From NCBI RefSeq assembly GCF_016808095.1, contig NC_068973.1, positions 1,172,501 to 1,236,500 on the forward strand: a DNA stretch of 64,000 nucleotides, given 5' to 3'. Position numbers and translations under genes: made by a program. Source of the DNA: Vigna angularis (Eukaryota > Streptophyta > Magnoliopsida > Fabales > Fabaceae). The stretch's first letter is position 1. Every line of letters starts with the position of its first letter. Shown here piece after piece: positions 28,001 through 40,221 of this stretch. Under the pieces are notes generated by a model, which worked only from the letters and a program-made list of their open reading frames with translations, made no database searches and had not been told where the DNA came from.

Positions 28001-29552
28001 GTGTCTGTCCAATAGATCATGCACACAAAAAAAACATGTTATAACTTACGAAAAGTAAATAAACTACCTGTGAAAGAGCTGCAATAGCGGCTTTCCGCAT
28101 GCTGATAAGTGGATCCGAACAAGCCATGCCCATTGTCTTGAGAACCACTTCATCAATTGCACCTCCGAGAAGAGAAGTCAGGTTAGTAACTAAAAGCAAT
28201 GCGGCTTTCCTCACAGCTGCCTTATCATCCATACACCTTCTCCTCAACATATCATTCATTGTACCCTCAACATTCTCACCACCAACATTTCCAAACCCCA
28301 AAAACTCCTTAAAAACCACACTAGTCCTTTCACCACGGGACAACAAACCCACAAGCTGCGCCAAGCTGGACAAAGCCCGCGCCCGGATCGCACCACTCAC
28401 ATCAGAACACCTCTTCATCAACGCCTCCAAGCACCACAATCCCCACGCCTCACTGCCTTCACTCTCCACACCTAATGGATCCTTCAAAGAAGTCATCAAA
28501 TTCAGTATAAGATCAACCGCCAAAAGCCGAAGATTCGCCTTCCCCTGAGTCATCTGCACCACGTACTTCACAAACGCAATCTGATCCTCAACTTCCACCG
28601 CCCTAACAACCTCAATGATGGAGTCCACAGCCAAGGCTCTAGGCTCGGCCCTCTCCGGCGCCTTCTTAACCAAATACCTCGGAAAATTAACCAGCGCTTT
28701 CTTAACCCCATCGCACCGGTCACCAAGACTTGTTACAAATTCAAGAGCAAAGCTCCGCGCCTGTGACTTCGCCATGAGAACAAGCGGACAGAGAGACTTC
28801 AATACCTCAGCGGCAGAGTTGGAAGGTTCCCCATGCTCAGGTTTGAGAACCTCCCTCAGCACGCGAGAACACAGGTTGAGCAACTTGCTATACTGCGCCG
28901 CGTTCCCGCACGCGTCGAGCGCAGTGACGGGGATTTCGGCGATGGTTTGGACAAGCGACCGTAGAGTTTCCGGAAAACGGTCCAGGTGGATAAAGTCCAT
29001 TACCCGGACTAGCTTCTCCAGCACGCGGAGGAGCAACTTGGGGTCGTGTTGCGAACTGGAGTCGGTCGAGTCGTTGTCGTTTTGGGGATTTTTGGCACGG
29101 ATCCGTCCAGCACGCTTTCTCTTGCGGTTTTGCGAGGTCTCTTGAGCCGGGCCTGGGTTGGAGTGAGCTTTGCAGGAACGGCGGAGGGAGCGGAGGAAGG
29201 AAAGGAAGGATATGGGAGTGAAGAGGGTGAAAACGGGAGCGTTTGGGGCGAGGAGGAGCGAGAGGAAGACATCGGAAGCGAGTAGAGAGTGGTGGGAAGG
29301 GGAAGAGTCCATTGCGGAAGCAATTGGAGCGATGAGAGCAGAGGGAGAGAGATTCTTCGATGGAAGCTCATCGTAGAGGCTCTCCGATAGAGAATTGTTG
29401 AGGAGAATTTGAAGATCCCTTAGGGTTTGTTCTGAAAGCGGTGGTTGTTCATGGCTTCCGCGGAATTCCTCTATCTCAGAGATTACACGAGCCACAGTTT
29501 CCTCCATTTCCATCGTGCTGTGTCTTCCTCCGCCACTGCAAGATCTGTTCAA
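23331..29552 (-). CDS. CAPD3: Condensin II complex subunit D3 (CAP-D3), complete
   Basis: Nine exons join in one frame on the minus strand: 29552-28068, 27385-26651, 25967-25473, 25372-25281, 25008-24921, 24804-24690, 24600-24474, 24390-24216 and 24038-23331. All junctions are GT..AG and the phases agree, giving 1339 codons plus stop, close to the family's usual length. CAP-D3 is the HEAT-repeat subunit of condensin II, which acts with SMC2/SMC4, CAP-H2 and CAP-G2 in mitotic compaction and interphase chromosome organisation. Helical HEAT-like repeats fill most of the protein, including the conserved stretch CYITKITRCLLDPCELVRRQ across the exon 4/5 junction. The C-terminal exon ends in a basic, Ser-rich tail (KKQSFDSDEEN) that looks like a phosphorylatable/nuclear segment. 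An internal start 13 codons in (MEMEETVAR) may be the real one. The gene shares its upstream region with TCTP. Confidence 0.95.
25059..25119. repeat. Compound microsatellite (AT)n(AC)n(GTAT)n in a CAP-D3 intron
   Basis: AT units run into a short AC tract and then GTAT repeats, between CAP-D3 exons 5 and 4. It is intronic and likely length-variable, so useful as a marker. It creates a spurious reading frame on the minus strand. Confidence 0.93.
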
Positions 29553-29822
29553 AATCTATTCCCGCTCAAAAGAACTGGTTTTAATATTGGGCCTATTTTT
29601 CTGTGGGCCGAATTACAAGCCCAACTCAAAAAGATGGAAAAGATAAAGCGCATGAAGAGAAGGGTTTTTTGGTAATTGTAAAAGCGCGAATCTACAAACC
29701 CTGGACTATATATAGCAGCTGCGTAATCAGGCTAACTCCTTCTGTCTCGCGTCGCTCCGTTCCAGCCTTCATTGCACAAAACCCTCCAGTCGTCGGAGCG
29801 ATCCGAGAGAAATTCTGCAAAC
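29553..29822. promoter_or_regulatory. Divergent CAP-D3/TCTP promoter with site II elements
   Basis: Only about 270 bp separate the two start codons. Three site II motifs (TGGGCY, recognised by TCP factors in plant growth genes) lie within 36 bp: TGGGCC at 29588-29593, TGGGCC at 29604-29609 and AGCCCA (reverse TGGGCT) at 29618-29623. A TATA box for TCTP (TATATATA) is at 29707-29714, about 110 bp before its ATG. AAACCCT motifs, close to the telo box, lie near 29697 and 29778. Near-matches to E2F sites occur at 29558-29565 (ATTCCCGC) and around 29683-29690 (GCGCGAA). CAP-D3 has no obvious TATA on its side. The motifs are seen directly; their function is inferred from known families. Confidence 0.7.
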
Positions 29823-31495
29823 ATGTTGGTTTACCAGGACCTCCTCACAGGTAAACTAAACGAACTTTAATTTTTAGATTTGATTTTGCTTCTGTGTTTA
29901 GATCTCTGGATTTTATTTTTGATGGTAAAGTATTGAACTTTTTGGGATTACTGGATCTAGATGATTTTTTCGATTTGAATTGATTAATAGCATCATGTGT
30001 GTAATTCAAGAAAATCTGATTTTTTTTATTTTTAAACTTTTATTACCATTAAAGTTTGTATATATAATTCTGATTTGAATGTTTGGGGAAGTCATGTTAG
30101 CAGTGATTGTGATTTGCTGGTTGGTATGTTTGTGTGATTCTTATTATTTTATTATTAATTTAATATAGTTTTTTGATACCTTTTGTTGAGTATATTATAG
30201 TTGTATCAATGGATTGATCATGTTAACTGTCTTCTGTAGGTGATGAGCTTCTCTCTGACTCCTTCCGCTACAAAGAAATTGAGAATGGAATGTTGTGGGA
30301 AGTTGAGGGAAAGGTTAGTCGATTGTTGTGCATTTACGCAGATTTTATGTTACGGGTGCATATTTGTTATGCAGATTTTTCTTGTTTATATGCCAAAAGT
30401 ATTATTATTTTAAGCAAAGACGTGCTTATTGGTTTTATGTTGCGGATGCAATTTTTTTACATTCCTTGTGTGTTTTTCAGAAGCTAATGAACTTCTTGTT
30501 TATATGTTAAACTAAACATTCTAAGTTCAATACTCCCGACGTGGTTGGATTCATGTTGCGGATGTGATTTTTTAATATGTATTATGTGCTTTTCAGAAGC
30601 TAGTAACTTTATTGTTTACATGTCAAACGTAATATTCCAATTAAATGCTGCTAAAGTTTTGTTCCATGTCGTAGATCCAATTTTTCTGTCACGTTTTTTT
30701 ACATTTTTGGTTGCGTGTTGCGGATGCTTTCTCACATTTTTTTTATGATTGTCCGAAGCTAATAATGATTGCTTATGTGATACTTACAGTTTCCCCAAAC
30801 TTCCCAAACCTTTTTGTTTTGTATTATTTTGTTTCTTTTCATTCTTGTCATATTTTGGATACTTGTATAAGTTAAATCTATATATTTTTCTTCTTTTTGA
30901 TCTGCAGTGGGTTGTTAGAGGAGCAGTTGATGTAGACATTGGGGCAAACCCTTCTGCCGAAGGTGGTGAGGACGAGGGTGTTGATGACTCGGCCGTCAAA
31001 GTTGTAGATATTGTTGACACCTTTAGACTCCAGGTTTGGCAAACCTTGTACCTCTTGTATATTTTCTTATATATAATTTATATTAGTCATTTATTAGATG
31101 GTTTAATAATGTAGTTATTTTCATCTCTGTAGGAACAACCTACTTATGACAAGAAAACATTTATTGCCTATATGAAAAAATTTATTAAGAATTTGAGTAG
31201 CAAACTTGAAGGAGAGCAACTGGAGTTGTTTAAGAAACACATTGAGGGGGCAACCAAATACCTGCTCCCTAAGCTTAAAGAATTTCAATTGTGAGTATTA
31301 CCTTCAGCGAAATGGAGTTTGCTGTGTTTGATTTTAAATTCTTGTTGCTAGTGCTTAAGTAAATACTTATGTTGCAGTTTTGTTGGGGAGAGCATGCATG
31401 ATGATAGTTGCGTGGTCTTGGCCTACTACAAGGACGGTGCCACCGATCCGACATTCCTGTACTTTGCATCTGCCTTGAAGGAGATTAAGTGCTAA
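29823..31495 (+). CDS. TCTP: Translationally controlled tumor protein homologue (TCTP), complete
   Basis: Five exons: 29823-29850, 30240-30313, 30908-31033, 31133-31290 and 31378-31495. Junctions are GT..AG and phases agree, giving 167 codons plus stop, the normal plant TCTP length. The protein starts [18 protein letters not shown], carries the TCTP signature [14 protein letters not shown] in exon 3 and the second signature [19 protein letters not shown] in exon 5, and ends ALKEIKC. TCTP is a small cytosolic Mss4-fold protein, abundant in dividing tissue, that promotes growth and cell-cycle progression in plants; a role as a GTPase regulator has been proposed in the family. An AATAAA at 31696-31701, about 200 bases after the stop, is a plausible polyadenylation element. 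The second intron holds imperfect repeats, listed separately. Confidence 0.97.
30340..30740 (+). repeat. Imperfect repeats within TCTP intron 2
   Basis: The motif TGTTGCGGATGC or close variants recurs near 30350, 30440, 30555, 30667 and 30717. Three copies are about 110-116 bases apart, and two are followed by TTTTCAGAAGCTA. This suggests that the intron grew by tandem duplication of a unit of roughly 110 bases, now diverged. Confidence 0.55.
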
Positions 31496-34400
31496 GTGGA
31501 TCGGTATACAAGGCTTATTTACCATCATTTTATCTTTTTCTTTTAAGTTACTTGGAACTTTGCCTTTGGTAATTTTGATTTAATGACTAGACATTTGGTA
31601 CTTATATTTTCTATCAAATTTAAATATTATGGATTGTAGTTTCATTAATTTATGCATTTCGAATGTCGGTGAGAAGGACTTTTTGTTTTTGATGTAATAA
31701 ATTATTTCCTTTTTTATATCTGTATTTAATTTTGTAATTCCGCATTACAGCATTTTTCAAAATTTAACCAGATAAAGTAGTTGTCATGATCAAAAACTAG
31801 TATTTACGACACAGAAATCTACATTATGCCAAGGGGGGGGGGGGGGGGGGAATGGAATTATTTCTAAATTATTCGCACTTTGGTTGGCTAGCTTTGTCAT
31901 CTTTTGTTTGTTCTTTCTAATGATTAGACAGAGGAACAGATGTTTGTTATCCTCTGTTTAAATGGGGGACAAAGTAGGGAGAGAAAAAATGAAATTTAAA
32001 TTTAAAAAATGAAGGTATTTTACCATTATTAATTTTCAGATACGTATAATTATTTGTATTTATGTTTTTGTCTTATTCTTGCCTTGGTTAATGGTGAAGA
32101 GGGTGATAGGATAGATAATGCTTTGAAATGTTTAGATATGGTAATTTAAGGATAAGAAATGATAATAGAGGAATTTCTCTGTACTAAATTTGGATGTCTA
32201 CTATTAACCATTAATTCTTCTAGATGCCCATTTATCGTTCATAAATAGATAGATCTGAAAGTTTAGACACAATTTGCTATCATAGTTCAAAGTAACTCCG
32301 ACCTTATATTGTCTTCTGAACAATGCAATTCAAACAGCACCAACATAGATTGTCTCTTTGATGTGAAATGTGACCTAACATTCAACTCTGATTCTATTTT
32401 ACGGCAAAAGCAAAAACAAGTAATTCGATTCCAGCCACTCCTTTAGAGCAAAATCACTAGGATTAAAATTGACAGAAAAAGAGGAATTGTTGGTATATTA
32501 TAAAATTTAAGTCTACATATTTAAAAGTAAATAAATGGTGCCTTGAAACTTTTGTGAGTTTTAATCTTCTTTTTATTTCCCAAATGTGATTCTTTTGTAT
32601 GTTTTTCAAGTTGTATTGGGATTGAAAAACTTTTGTTCACGAAATATTCGGTTTTAAGAAAGTAATTAAATTTTTTTTTTTAATTTCATTGTTACATAAT
32701 CTAATTTCATTTTCGAATATATAAATAGAAATAATTTTTTTATTTGTCTTTTTTAAAGTAATCTATACTATTATATTGACAATTGGAAACACCTTAGACC
32801 ATCTTAAGTGTTTCATAGATTTTAGGATAAGAAAGATAAACAATGGGTTCATATTGAAATTTGAAAACACCTTCGGCCATCTTAAGTGTTAAATAGATGT
32901 GTTCATTATATTTCTTCAATTGCCAACAATGACCATGGTTTCATTATAAAATTTTTATTTCGATATTTAAAGCAATTCACTCACTCTTCTTTATACATGG
33001 CAATGTCCAACCTTTACTTGTTATTTGTTGCTTGAGTAAGTTGATTTAGAGGCACACTCTTGTTTTGCATATTAATTTTATTTGTTATCATTTCTAATTA
33101 TGTATTAGGTTTTCCTATAAAGATATTTTAACTTTGAATAGTATACGTGGTAGTATAAGAAGGAGCAAATCATACTTTCTTAATGGATCTTAAGAGAAAG
33201 AATCACTAAAAAAACACCAATTAACATGAGTATAACACATATATAAGAAATTAACAATTATTCTAATCTAAAACCTTATGATAACGAATATATGACTATC
33301 CATCTTATATGATGTTCAACTTTTTTTTTTATTTGTATGAAACTTAGATTCATAATTAAATTCCCAACATAATTAAATAAAACATAATTTTAGACTACAT
33401 TTAAAATTATATTTAATGAGTTAAGAATATCATTATAGATCATATAATTTAAATTATATTCTAAAATGTGTAATTCATGAATGTTTAAAATTATAACCCT
33501 TATTAGAGTATAATTTTGAAAAAGTTGTTCAGTATTATCTAATTCTTAAATCACCGTTAACTTATTTGAAACATGCAATGTGAGAGATTCTCGGTATATC
33601 ATGAAAGGCGTAAGGTTTTTTGTTTAAACAATAAATAAAGCAACGGGGTGGAAAAAGAAAATAAAAAAGGAGGAAGCCATGTCCAAAAATAAGGTTTTGG
33701 GTTACAAGGAGCTGAGGTTGTTCGTAGTTATATCATTTCATCATTTTTAAATAGTTATTCTAAAATAAAGAAATCAAATCAATGAGTAATCTAACCAAGT
33801 AAAGAAATTATTATTTGATTAAAAAATTATAATTTAATTAGCATTACTAATAAATTATTATGCAATATAATAAATAATACCATTTGCTACTAAAGAAGTG
33901 TGTTGAGTATTTTTCTTTTTCACTTTCTACCTATATTAAAAATCATACCTTGAAATTGATCTTTGGTAACTTCCAACCCCAATTAAAGAAGAAGAGATAT
34001 TTTATAAGGGTTTGGTAGAACTGTAGTTCAATCATTTGATAAGTAGGTTTTTGAGAGATTCATAATATGAGAAAATGGTATGTTGTTGTGTGATGTACAT
34101 TTAGAAATGATAGGACAACTAATTTGGTCAATGGATCCATCTTTAGTTTAAATTTGTGTTCCTTCTTAATCCTACCTTTAACTTCTCCTCTCATGCTTTA
34201 AGCAAAAGCAAACACTTTTTGCTAAACAATAAGTGAATTGCAATCAATACATGGCAACAAGTTATCTTTGAGATTCATGTGCCTCATAAATGTCACCAAA
34301 ACAATACACTATTTACTTATTTTAATTGAAATAATATATAAATTCAATTAAAAATTAAAAGTATTTTCTATTGCACCATTATCCTCATTGCTAAATTTAA

Positions 34401-35251
34401 TTGAAATAAAATTCAATCAAAACATACATATCTCAATTTTCAAAATTATAAATCATAAAATCATAATATACATGCTACGATCTTACGATTTACAATTTTG
34501 CAAGTCTTTCACTATTCTAATTATATTAGTAATTTTAACCGTTTTTTTAATACTTGATAGAGAGCAAATTTAAAACTCTATAAATACTATAAAACATATT
34601 GTGAAACAGTGAGAATTTATTGAACATTTAACGATTCAGGAGAATTTATATCGATAATAATTATACACCCACCAAAACAAAGTATAACATTAACTATATT
34701 TATTGCGAATGTACTGTTCTCATCATCACTTGCGGTACCCTATGAATAAATGCTTTTGGTAATTATGGATCTTATTTTAAATGTCGTAACACATTTAATA
34801 GTAGTAGCGTGAAAATAGGTTAAAATATATTAGTCAATCTAGTCTATTATAAGTTAGAATTGGGTTAGATTTAAAAGATAAATAAAATTTTAATATGAAT
34901 TGATTTTGAATTTAGTGTACTATAAATTTGACTTAATTTGATTTAATTGGATTAGTTGATTAATCTTTTTTTTTCTAAATTATATTATTATATTATAAAA
35001 TTTGTTATGTTTTAGATTATTAATCATGGTTTTAAGTTATATTTTATTTAAATTTTAATTAAAAAATGTTATCTTTTAAAGAAAAAAAAATTGTAATTAA
35101 ATAAGTTACTGAATCAATTTATTTAATTCATCTAGTGGGTTAAGTCGATTTCAAATTTTTTAACTTCTGAGATGATTCATTATTAATTTTTAGTAAGTCA
35201 AGCAAAATCAAACTGAATGAATCTCTTTTTATTGTATTACCTAATAATCTG
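31496..35251. other. TCTP 3' region, then AT-rich spacer
   Basis: The first 200-300 bases are TCTP 3' UTR. After an 18-G run the DNA is AT-rich with no coding signal. At about 32775-32895 a GGAAACACCTTAGACCATCTTAAGTGTT-like segment occurs twice with changes. Confidence 0.6.
31833..31850. repeat. Run of 18 G residues
   Basis: A pure G homopolymer in otherwise AT-rich DNA, downstream of TCTP. It could form a G-quadruplex and its length is likely unreliable in sequencing. Confidence 0.95.
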
Positions 35252-35761
35252 TGTACCATATGGATCGGGCGATCTGAAAGCAATGTCGAAACTTAGGTGA
35301 CCACCGGTGTTTCTTCCATCTTTTTACTCCCGACAGCATTGTCGGGCGGTGTAACTCGATTGTTCGTCCCTCCACTCGGGTGAGTAGTGCTGGTTCACCG
35401 TATGGACGGCGGATCAAGACCGGCCGATTGCTAAACCAGGTCGTTAAGACGGAGACTAAGGTAAATAAGGATTAGAACTATTGGGCTGGAATTGGGTCGT
35501 GATTAACTTTTCACTAATCTCAAACCCATAGCAAAAACTATAAATACAGGTTAGAGGTAAGTGGTAAACAGGTTGCATTTAGTGCGCATTCATTACTATT
35601 TCATCAAATCGTCAACAGTTTTTGTACTGACTTTGGCATCAGATAATCTTTGATAGGTTCCCCGGATGGCAGGAGTAGATAACGGAGTTTGGAGCGAGAC
35701 CGGACGGCAAGAAGACAAATTGTGAAGGCGTTTGGTGACTTAGCCCCAAATAACCGAAACA
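35252..35761 (+). mobile_element. Solo LTR of a Ty3/gypsy-type element (plus orientation)
   Basis: A GC-richer island in AT-rich DNA, starting TGTACCATATGG and ending GAAACA (TG..CA termini). It contains a promoter-like CTATAAATACAGGTTAG. The flanking five bases are ATCTG on the left and ATCTT on the right, a four-of-five match expected for an aged 5-bp target duplication. No internal coding region or partner LTR in the same orientation is present, so it is best read as a solo LTR left by recombination. It is related to the minus-oriented copy at 39818-40221. Confidence 0.7.
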
Positions 35762-37283
35762 ATCTTATATTACTTAAAGAATCAAAACTTAAAATATTTT
35801 TTCTTTTATTTTTGAGACGTCTTTTAACCGTTAAACTATAACAAAACTTTGATTTTCAAAGAAGAAAATGCCTATGGCAATTGATAATTTTATTTGCATA
35901 AAATTGAATTCTTAATGTGAAATAGTTTATCGTATTGAAAAACAAGTTGAAACACCTACCTACCCGGTATTTGTGGGAACACCTAGTTCTACCACATAAT
36001 AAATGGTTGTACCTGATCTTCATGTAAAAGTGTTGGTCCTAAGATTTCGTAGCCTTTACCTTTTGGCGTACCCATATTTATTACAACCCTAAAATCAATG
36101 TCCAAATCTATAAAGAAAAATATGAATGCTATAATTATTATCTTTTACAAAAAAGCCATATGTGATATATTTAAACAAAGATATATACTATACTATGAAA
36201 ATATACTTTTATTCGTCTTGGGTAAATAAATACCACTCTTATAGAATCAAGTTATTGTTGACCAAATATATCTATTTTTTTTAGTTCTATATGAACCATT
36301 TTTTTTATAAAGAGATTTTTTCTCTTCGTTATGTAACAGTGCTCTTTTATCAAAGTACTGTTTGAAAATAAATTGAAAAGGACTAAAAATAAATTGGATG
36401 TAGGCAAACAAATTTAAATAACATTTTTTTCACTTCCCTCAACATAAGGTTATAATGACAGAAAAATATCATTTCAAATAATTTGCAAGATATATTAGAT
36501 TTCACTTTAAAGAGATTTGATATAATTGATAGTTTTTCTTTTCAAATATATATCTTTAATTTTATTTTTCTATCAAATTTTTTTACAATAATATTTATAC
36601 AAATTAATCGTCACAAAAATAATAACTAATACTATAGTCTATAACTGACTAAAGTTCACTGGATTCCGAAAACTGAACGGTTATTAATAAATAATTACTG
36701 ACAGACCGGTAAATAGCAAGCAATTTAAGTATATTTAGAAATAAAGTATGTTTATCAACTCTTTGGTTATGATTAGACCTATATTAATTAAAATCTTCTT
36801 ATAAAATTTATAAATATTAATTTAAAATAATAAATAAAGTGATTATAATTAATTCTTACCAAACTATTATATATTGACTTAAGAATTCGAGTATTTTTAC
36901 GAATAATTCTCTGCATGATATAAAAGAGTACTAAAATGAATACTTAGATTACTAAAGAGTTTGGAGATTGTTTGAGGTTTATTTGGAATTTGGTCTCAAC
37001 CCTACTACCAAAATCAAAGAATTAAAGTGGCATCACCCAAAATCAAATTCTAAACCTCATAATCAATAAACATATTAAAGACAAAAATAAAATTATAAAA
37101 TATAGTCACATGTAAATCAATCTATATAAGTAGAATCAACTTAAATTTAAAAGTTTATTTCTTTTACCGTCAATAAAAAAATACAACATAAATATAATTA
37201 AGGCAATGAGTACAATATAAAAAAAAATTATTGATATTCATGTATAAGTAAACCATAATGTGAATGTTTACCACTCGTTTAGT

Positions 37284-37288
<5 letters not shown>

Positions 37289-37348
<60 letters not shown>
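37289..37348. repeat. (TA)n microsatellite
   Basis: About 30 TA units. It accounts for two spurious Tyr-Ile-rich frames on the minus strand. Confidence 0.96.
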
Positions 37349-37353
<5 letters not shown>

Positions 37354-38520
37354 ATATAAGCTATAAATATAAAAAATTAAACGTGGTTCGTATTCATCTG
37401 GTTTAAATTTAGTATAAAATTCAAACCTAACAAAATCACAGTATTTTGTGTATTGATTCGAATAATTTTTGTGAGTTTTCTTATCAATAAAATTGTTTAG
37501 CATTTTATAATAAAATTTGTAAAATAGAAAGAAACGTGACAAAAAAAAAGTCTACGTAATTGTTATTGTATTCACATATTTTTATTTTTATTTTCGTATT
37601 ATTTTTAGTTTAAGTTATAAATATATTACAAACAATCTTCAAAAGGAAATATTTTGATTTACTGAACTGTTTGATTTATTCTTTTATTTTCAACCTATAT
37701 ATCTGAACTCAGTCGTTTAGTTAAAAAAAAATCTAATATTTAGATACTTTTTTTAATTTCTTGGTATTAGTTGGTTTTCAACTAGCATAGTGGACATTGG
37801 ATCTGGATATCATATTTAAATATAGGAAAGTAATCAATAGTCCTCACGTTCACATGCATAAGTTTCAATGTTATTCGATATCATATTTAAATATTTAGGC
37901 GTGAATTTAAGTTTATATTATGTTAAGACATAAAAATAAGAAATATTTATATTAAGAATGTTTTTTCTTGAAATTAAAATATTAATTTCAAGAGACTTAT
38001 ACTTAGCAGAAAAATCATTGAATATTCAAATATAAGTTTAAGTCTCTTATATGATATAATTTATTATAATATAAAAAAAAAATAAGATGGTAATAAATTT
38101 ACTTCATTATTTATATTTATTTTGTTCATAAGTGTCTAAAATTTCAGTTTTTAATTTGTCAATGCTAACTTTCTTTATTTATATTTATTTTTTGGTCATG
38201 TGTATAAAATTATTTTACCTTTTTAACTATTTATTTTATTTTTAAACACATTTTTTCCAAAAATAAAGATATAGTTTTTAATATTTTCTTCTTTTTTAAT
38301 CTTACTCTTTTACAATTTCTAATTAATCGGTAATTTAGTGAATTATTAAAGAATAAATTATATTTAAAGTATTAATTTATTATATTATTTATTTCATTTT
38401 TAATTTTATGTTTTGTGATTTCTATTTATTTGATCATTTAATATATAATATAATCAATAAATTATAATTTTAGTTCTTAAGTAACATTATTAGTTTTTTA
38501 AATTTAAAATCTTCGTATCA

Positions 38521-38652
38521 ATCTCCAAATCGATAGTATATATAAAGTTGAAATTATTTTGTTCATCTCCAAATCGATAATATGTGTAAAGTTGGAATTA
38601 TTTTGTTAATCTCCAAATCGATAGTATGTATAAAGTTGGAATTATTTTGTTA
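38521..38652. repeat. Three tandem copies of a 44-bp unit
   Basis: Units at 38521-38564, 38565-38608 and 38609-38652 each begin ATCTCCAAATCGATA and end with ATTATTTTGTT plus one base. The second and third differ from each other at only a few bases and the first is slightly more diverged, so the array is fairly recent. Confidence 0.93.
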
Positions 38653-38754
38653 ATCAATTTATATTATATTTGAAAAGTATTTAAAAAATTAGTTGATTTT
38701 TAATACATATTATATGAATTTATTAATATACACTAGAGAAGTGTGTCTATATAC

Positions 38755-38825
38755 TGATTAGACGAGTTTAACAACATGTATTAGACGAGTTTATCAATAC
38801 ACTGATTAGACGAGTTTAGTAATAT
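38755..38825. repeat. Three short repeats around ATTAGACGAGTTTA
   Basis: The motif ATTAGACGAGTTTA occurs three times at 23-25 base spacing, each followed by a variable A/T-rich tail. It lies about 100 bases from the 44-bp array. Confidence 0.85.
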
Positions 38826-39817
38826 ACCTTACATAAGTGTGTTTATACACTAATTTGTATTTTTAACAGGTTTACTATCATATTTCTTCATATCCTCTAT
38901 ATTTTTAGGTAATCTACTATATTTTTTCACATGTTTTATCTTTTATATTTTTATAAAGTCCATTATTCATAATTTTATAGACATATTGACTCTTTAAATA
39001 CAAATAATTTTTCTGGTTGATTATATTAAAAACTTAGTTATAAACTTATAATAATTTTTTTTTCTCAACCTCTAAATTTATTTTAATAAAACACTAGTTT
39101 AAAACTAGGTGAGTAAAATATAAAAAAAGTTAAACAATGTATAAAATTTGAATAAAAATAAAAAATTAAATAATATATAAATAAAAAATACATTAAATAT
39201 GATTATTATTTATACACTGTATAACTTTTTTATTTTTATTAGACTCATACTTATATACCTAACATAAGTGATTTCAAATATTAGATCTAAACAACTTAAA
39301 GAATCTAAGAAATTACAAATTTAAAAGTTGAATAAAATCATTCAATTAGCTATCTGATGTGGATTAAAAAAAATTGTATGATTTAGTAATTTGCAATCTA
39401 TGTTAATTTTGTAAACACACTATTGTTTATTGAGCTTTATATTAGGCTGAGTTTATTCCTTTCTGGAAATTCATGTGACGCCCATATGTACTTTCACAGG
39501 AAAAAACATCTTTGATTCTATATCCGAACATAACCAAAGCATTCAAATTACAAAAAGACATAAAATAGTACAAATGTAACCTGCTAGACAAAAGAATTGT
39601 CCCCAATGGCTATGAAATATCTTCAAAAATTCAGTTGCCCAATGTTAACCTCACTCACTTATCAAAACATATTTTAGATTTTAACTTTCCAATAGAAAAA
39701 TAAGAATCAAACTTTGTTTTATTTCATATTCAATAACCCTAAAAATAAAAAATTTACTAAGAATACATTAACAACATCTCTACAATAATACATATAGCTG
39801 TAATGTCAAAACACATT

Positions 39818-40221
39818 TGTTTCGATTTCGAAGTTGAGTTACTCCAAATATCTTCACAATTTGCTCTTCGATGTCGTTCGATTTCGCTCTCTGGTCTCCT
39901 TCTTCACCTTCAGTAAACAATCCAATCGCTAACTTTATATCAGTAATAAATGAACAGTAAATGCGAACCACCTATCTCTTACCTTTGACCTGTATTTATA
40001 GTTTTCGCCATGGACTGGGATTAGTGAGATCTTAATCACGGTCCAATTTCGGCCCAATGACTTTAATCGCTACTTACTTTAATCTTTGGATAAATGACTA
40101 CAAGATCTTTACGGTCGTTCATCCTTAACCGTCCCGTCAGATTTATCATGCGGTAGTTATATGGCTGTTCGGCTAGATTAGCCACATGATAATTCTATGA
40201 TTGTCCGGCCCATCTGGTACA
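39818..40221 (-). mobile_element. Solo LTR related to 35252-35761, opposite orientation
   Basis: Read on the minus strand it starts TGTACCAGATGGGCC and ends CGAAACA. It matches the plus-oriented copy at both ends and across the promoter-like CTATAAATACAGGT. The flanking five bases are ACATT and ACAAT, a four-of-five match. It is about 100 bases shorter than the other copy, mainly through differences in the middle. The two are different insertions of one family, not an inverted duplication, because their flanks differ. Confidence 0.7.

Larger units (their letters stand above)
35762..39817. other. AT-rich spacer with small repeats, no gene recognised
   Basis: Very AT-rich. It holds a (TA)n tract, a 44-bp triple tandem repeat and a shorter ATTAGACGAGTTTA repeat, all listed separately. 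No protein family or exon chain was seen. Confidence 0.6.

Noticed and set aside
30290..31114. Several plus frames of 60-121 codons within TCTP
   Set aside because: They read through introns; the spliced frame accounts for the real coding sequence.
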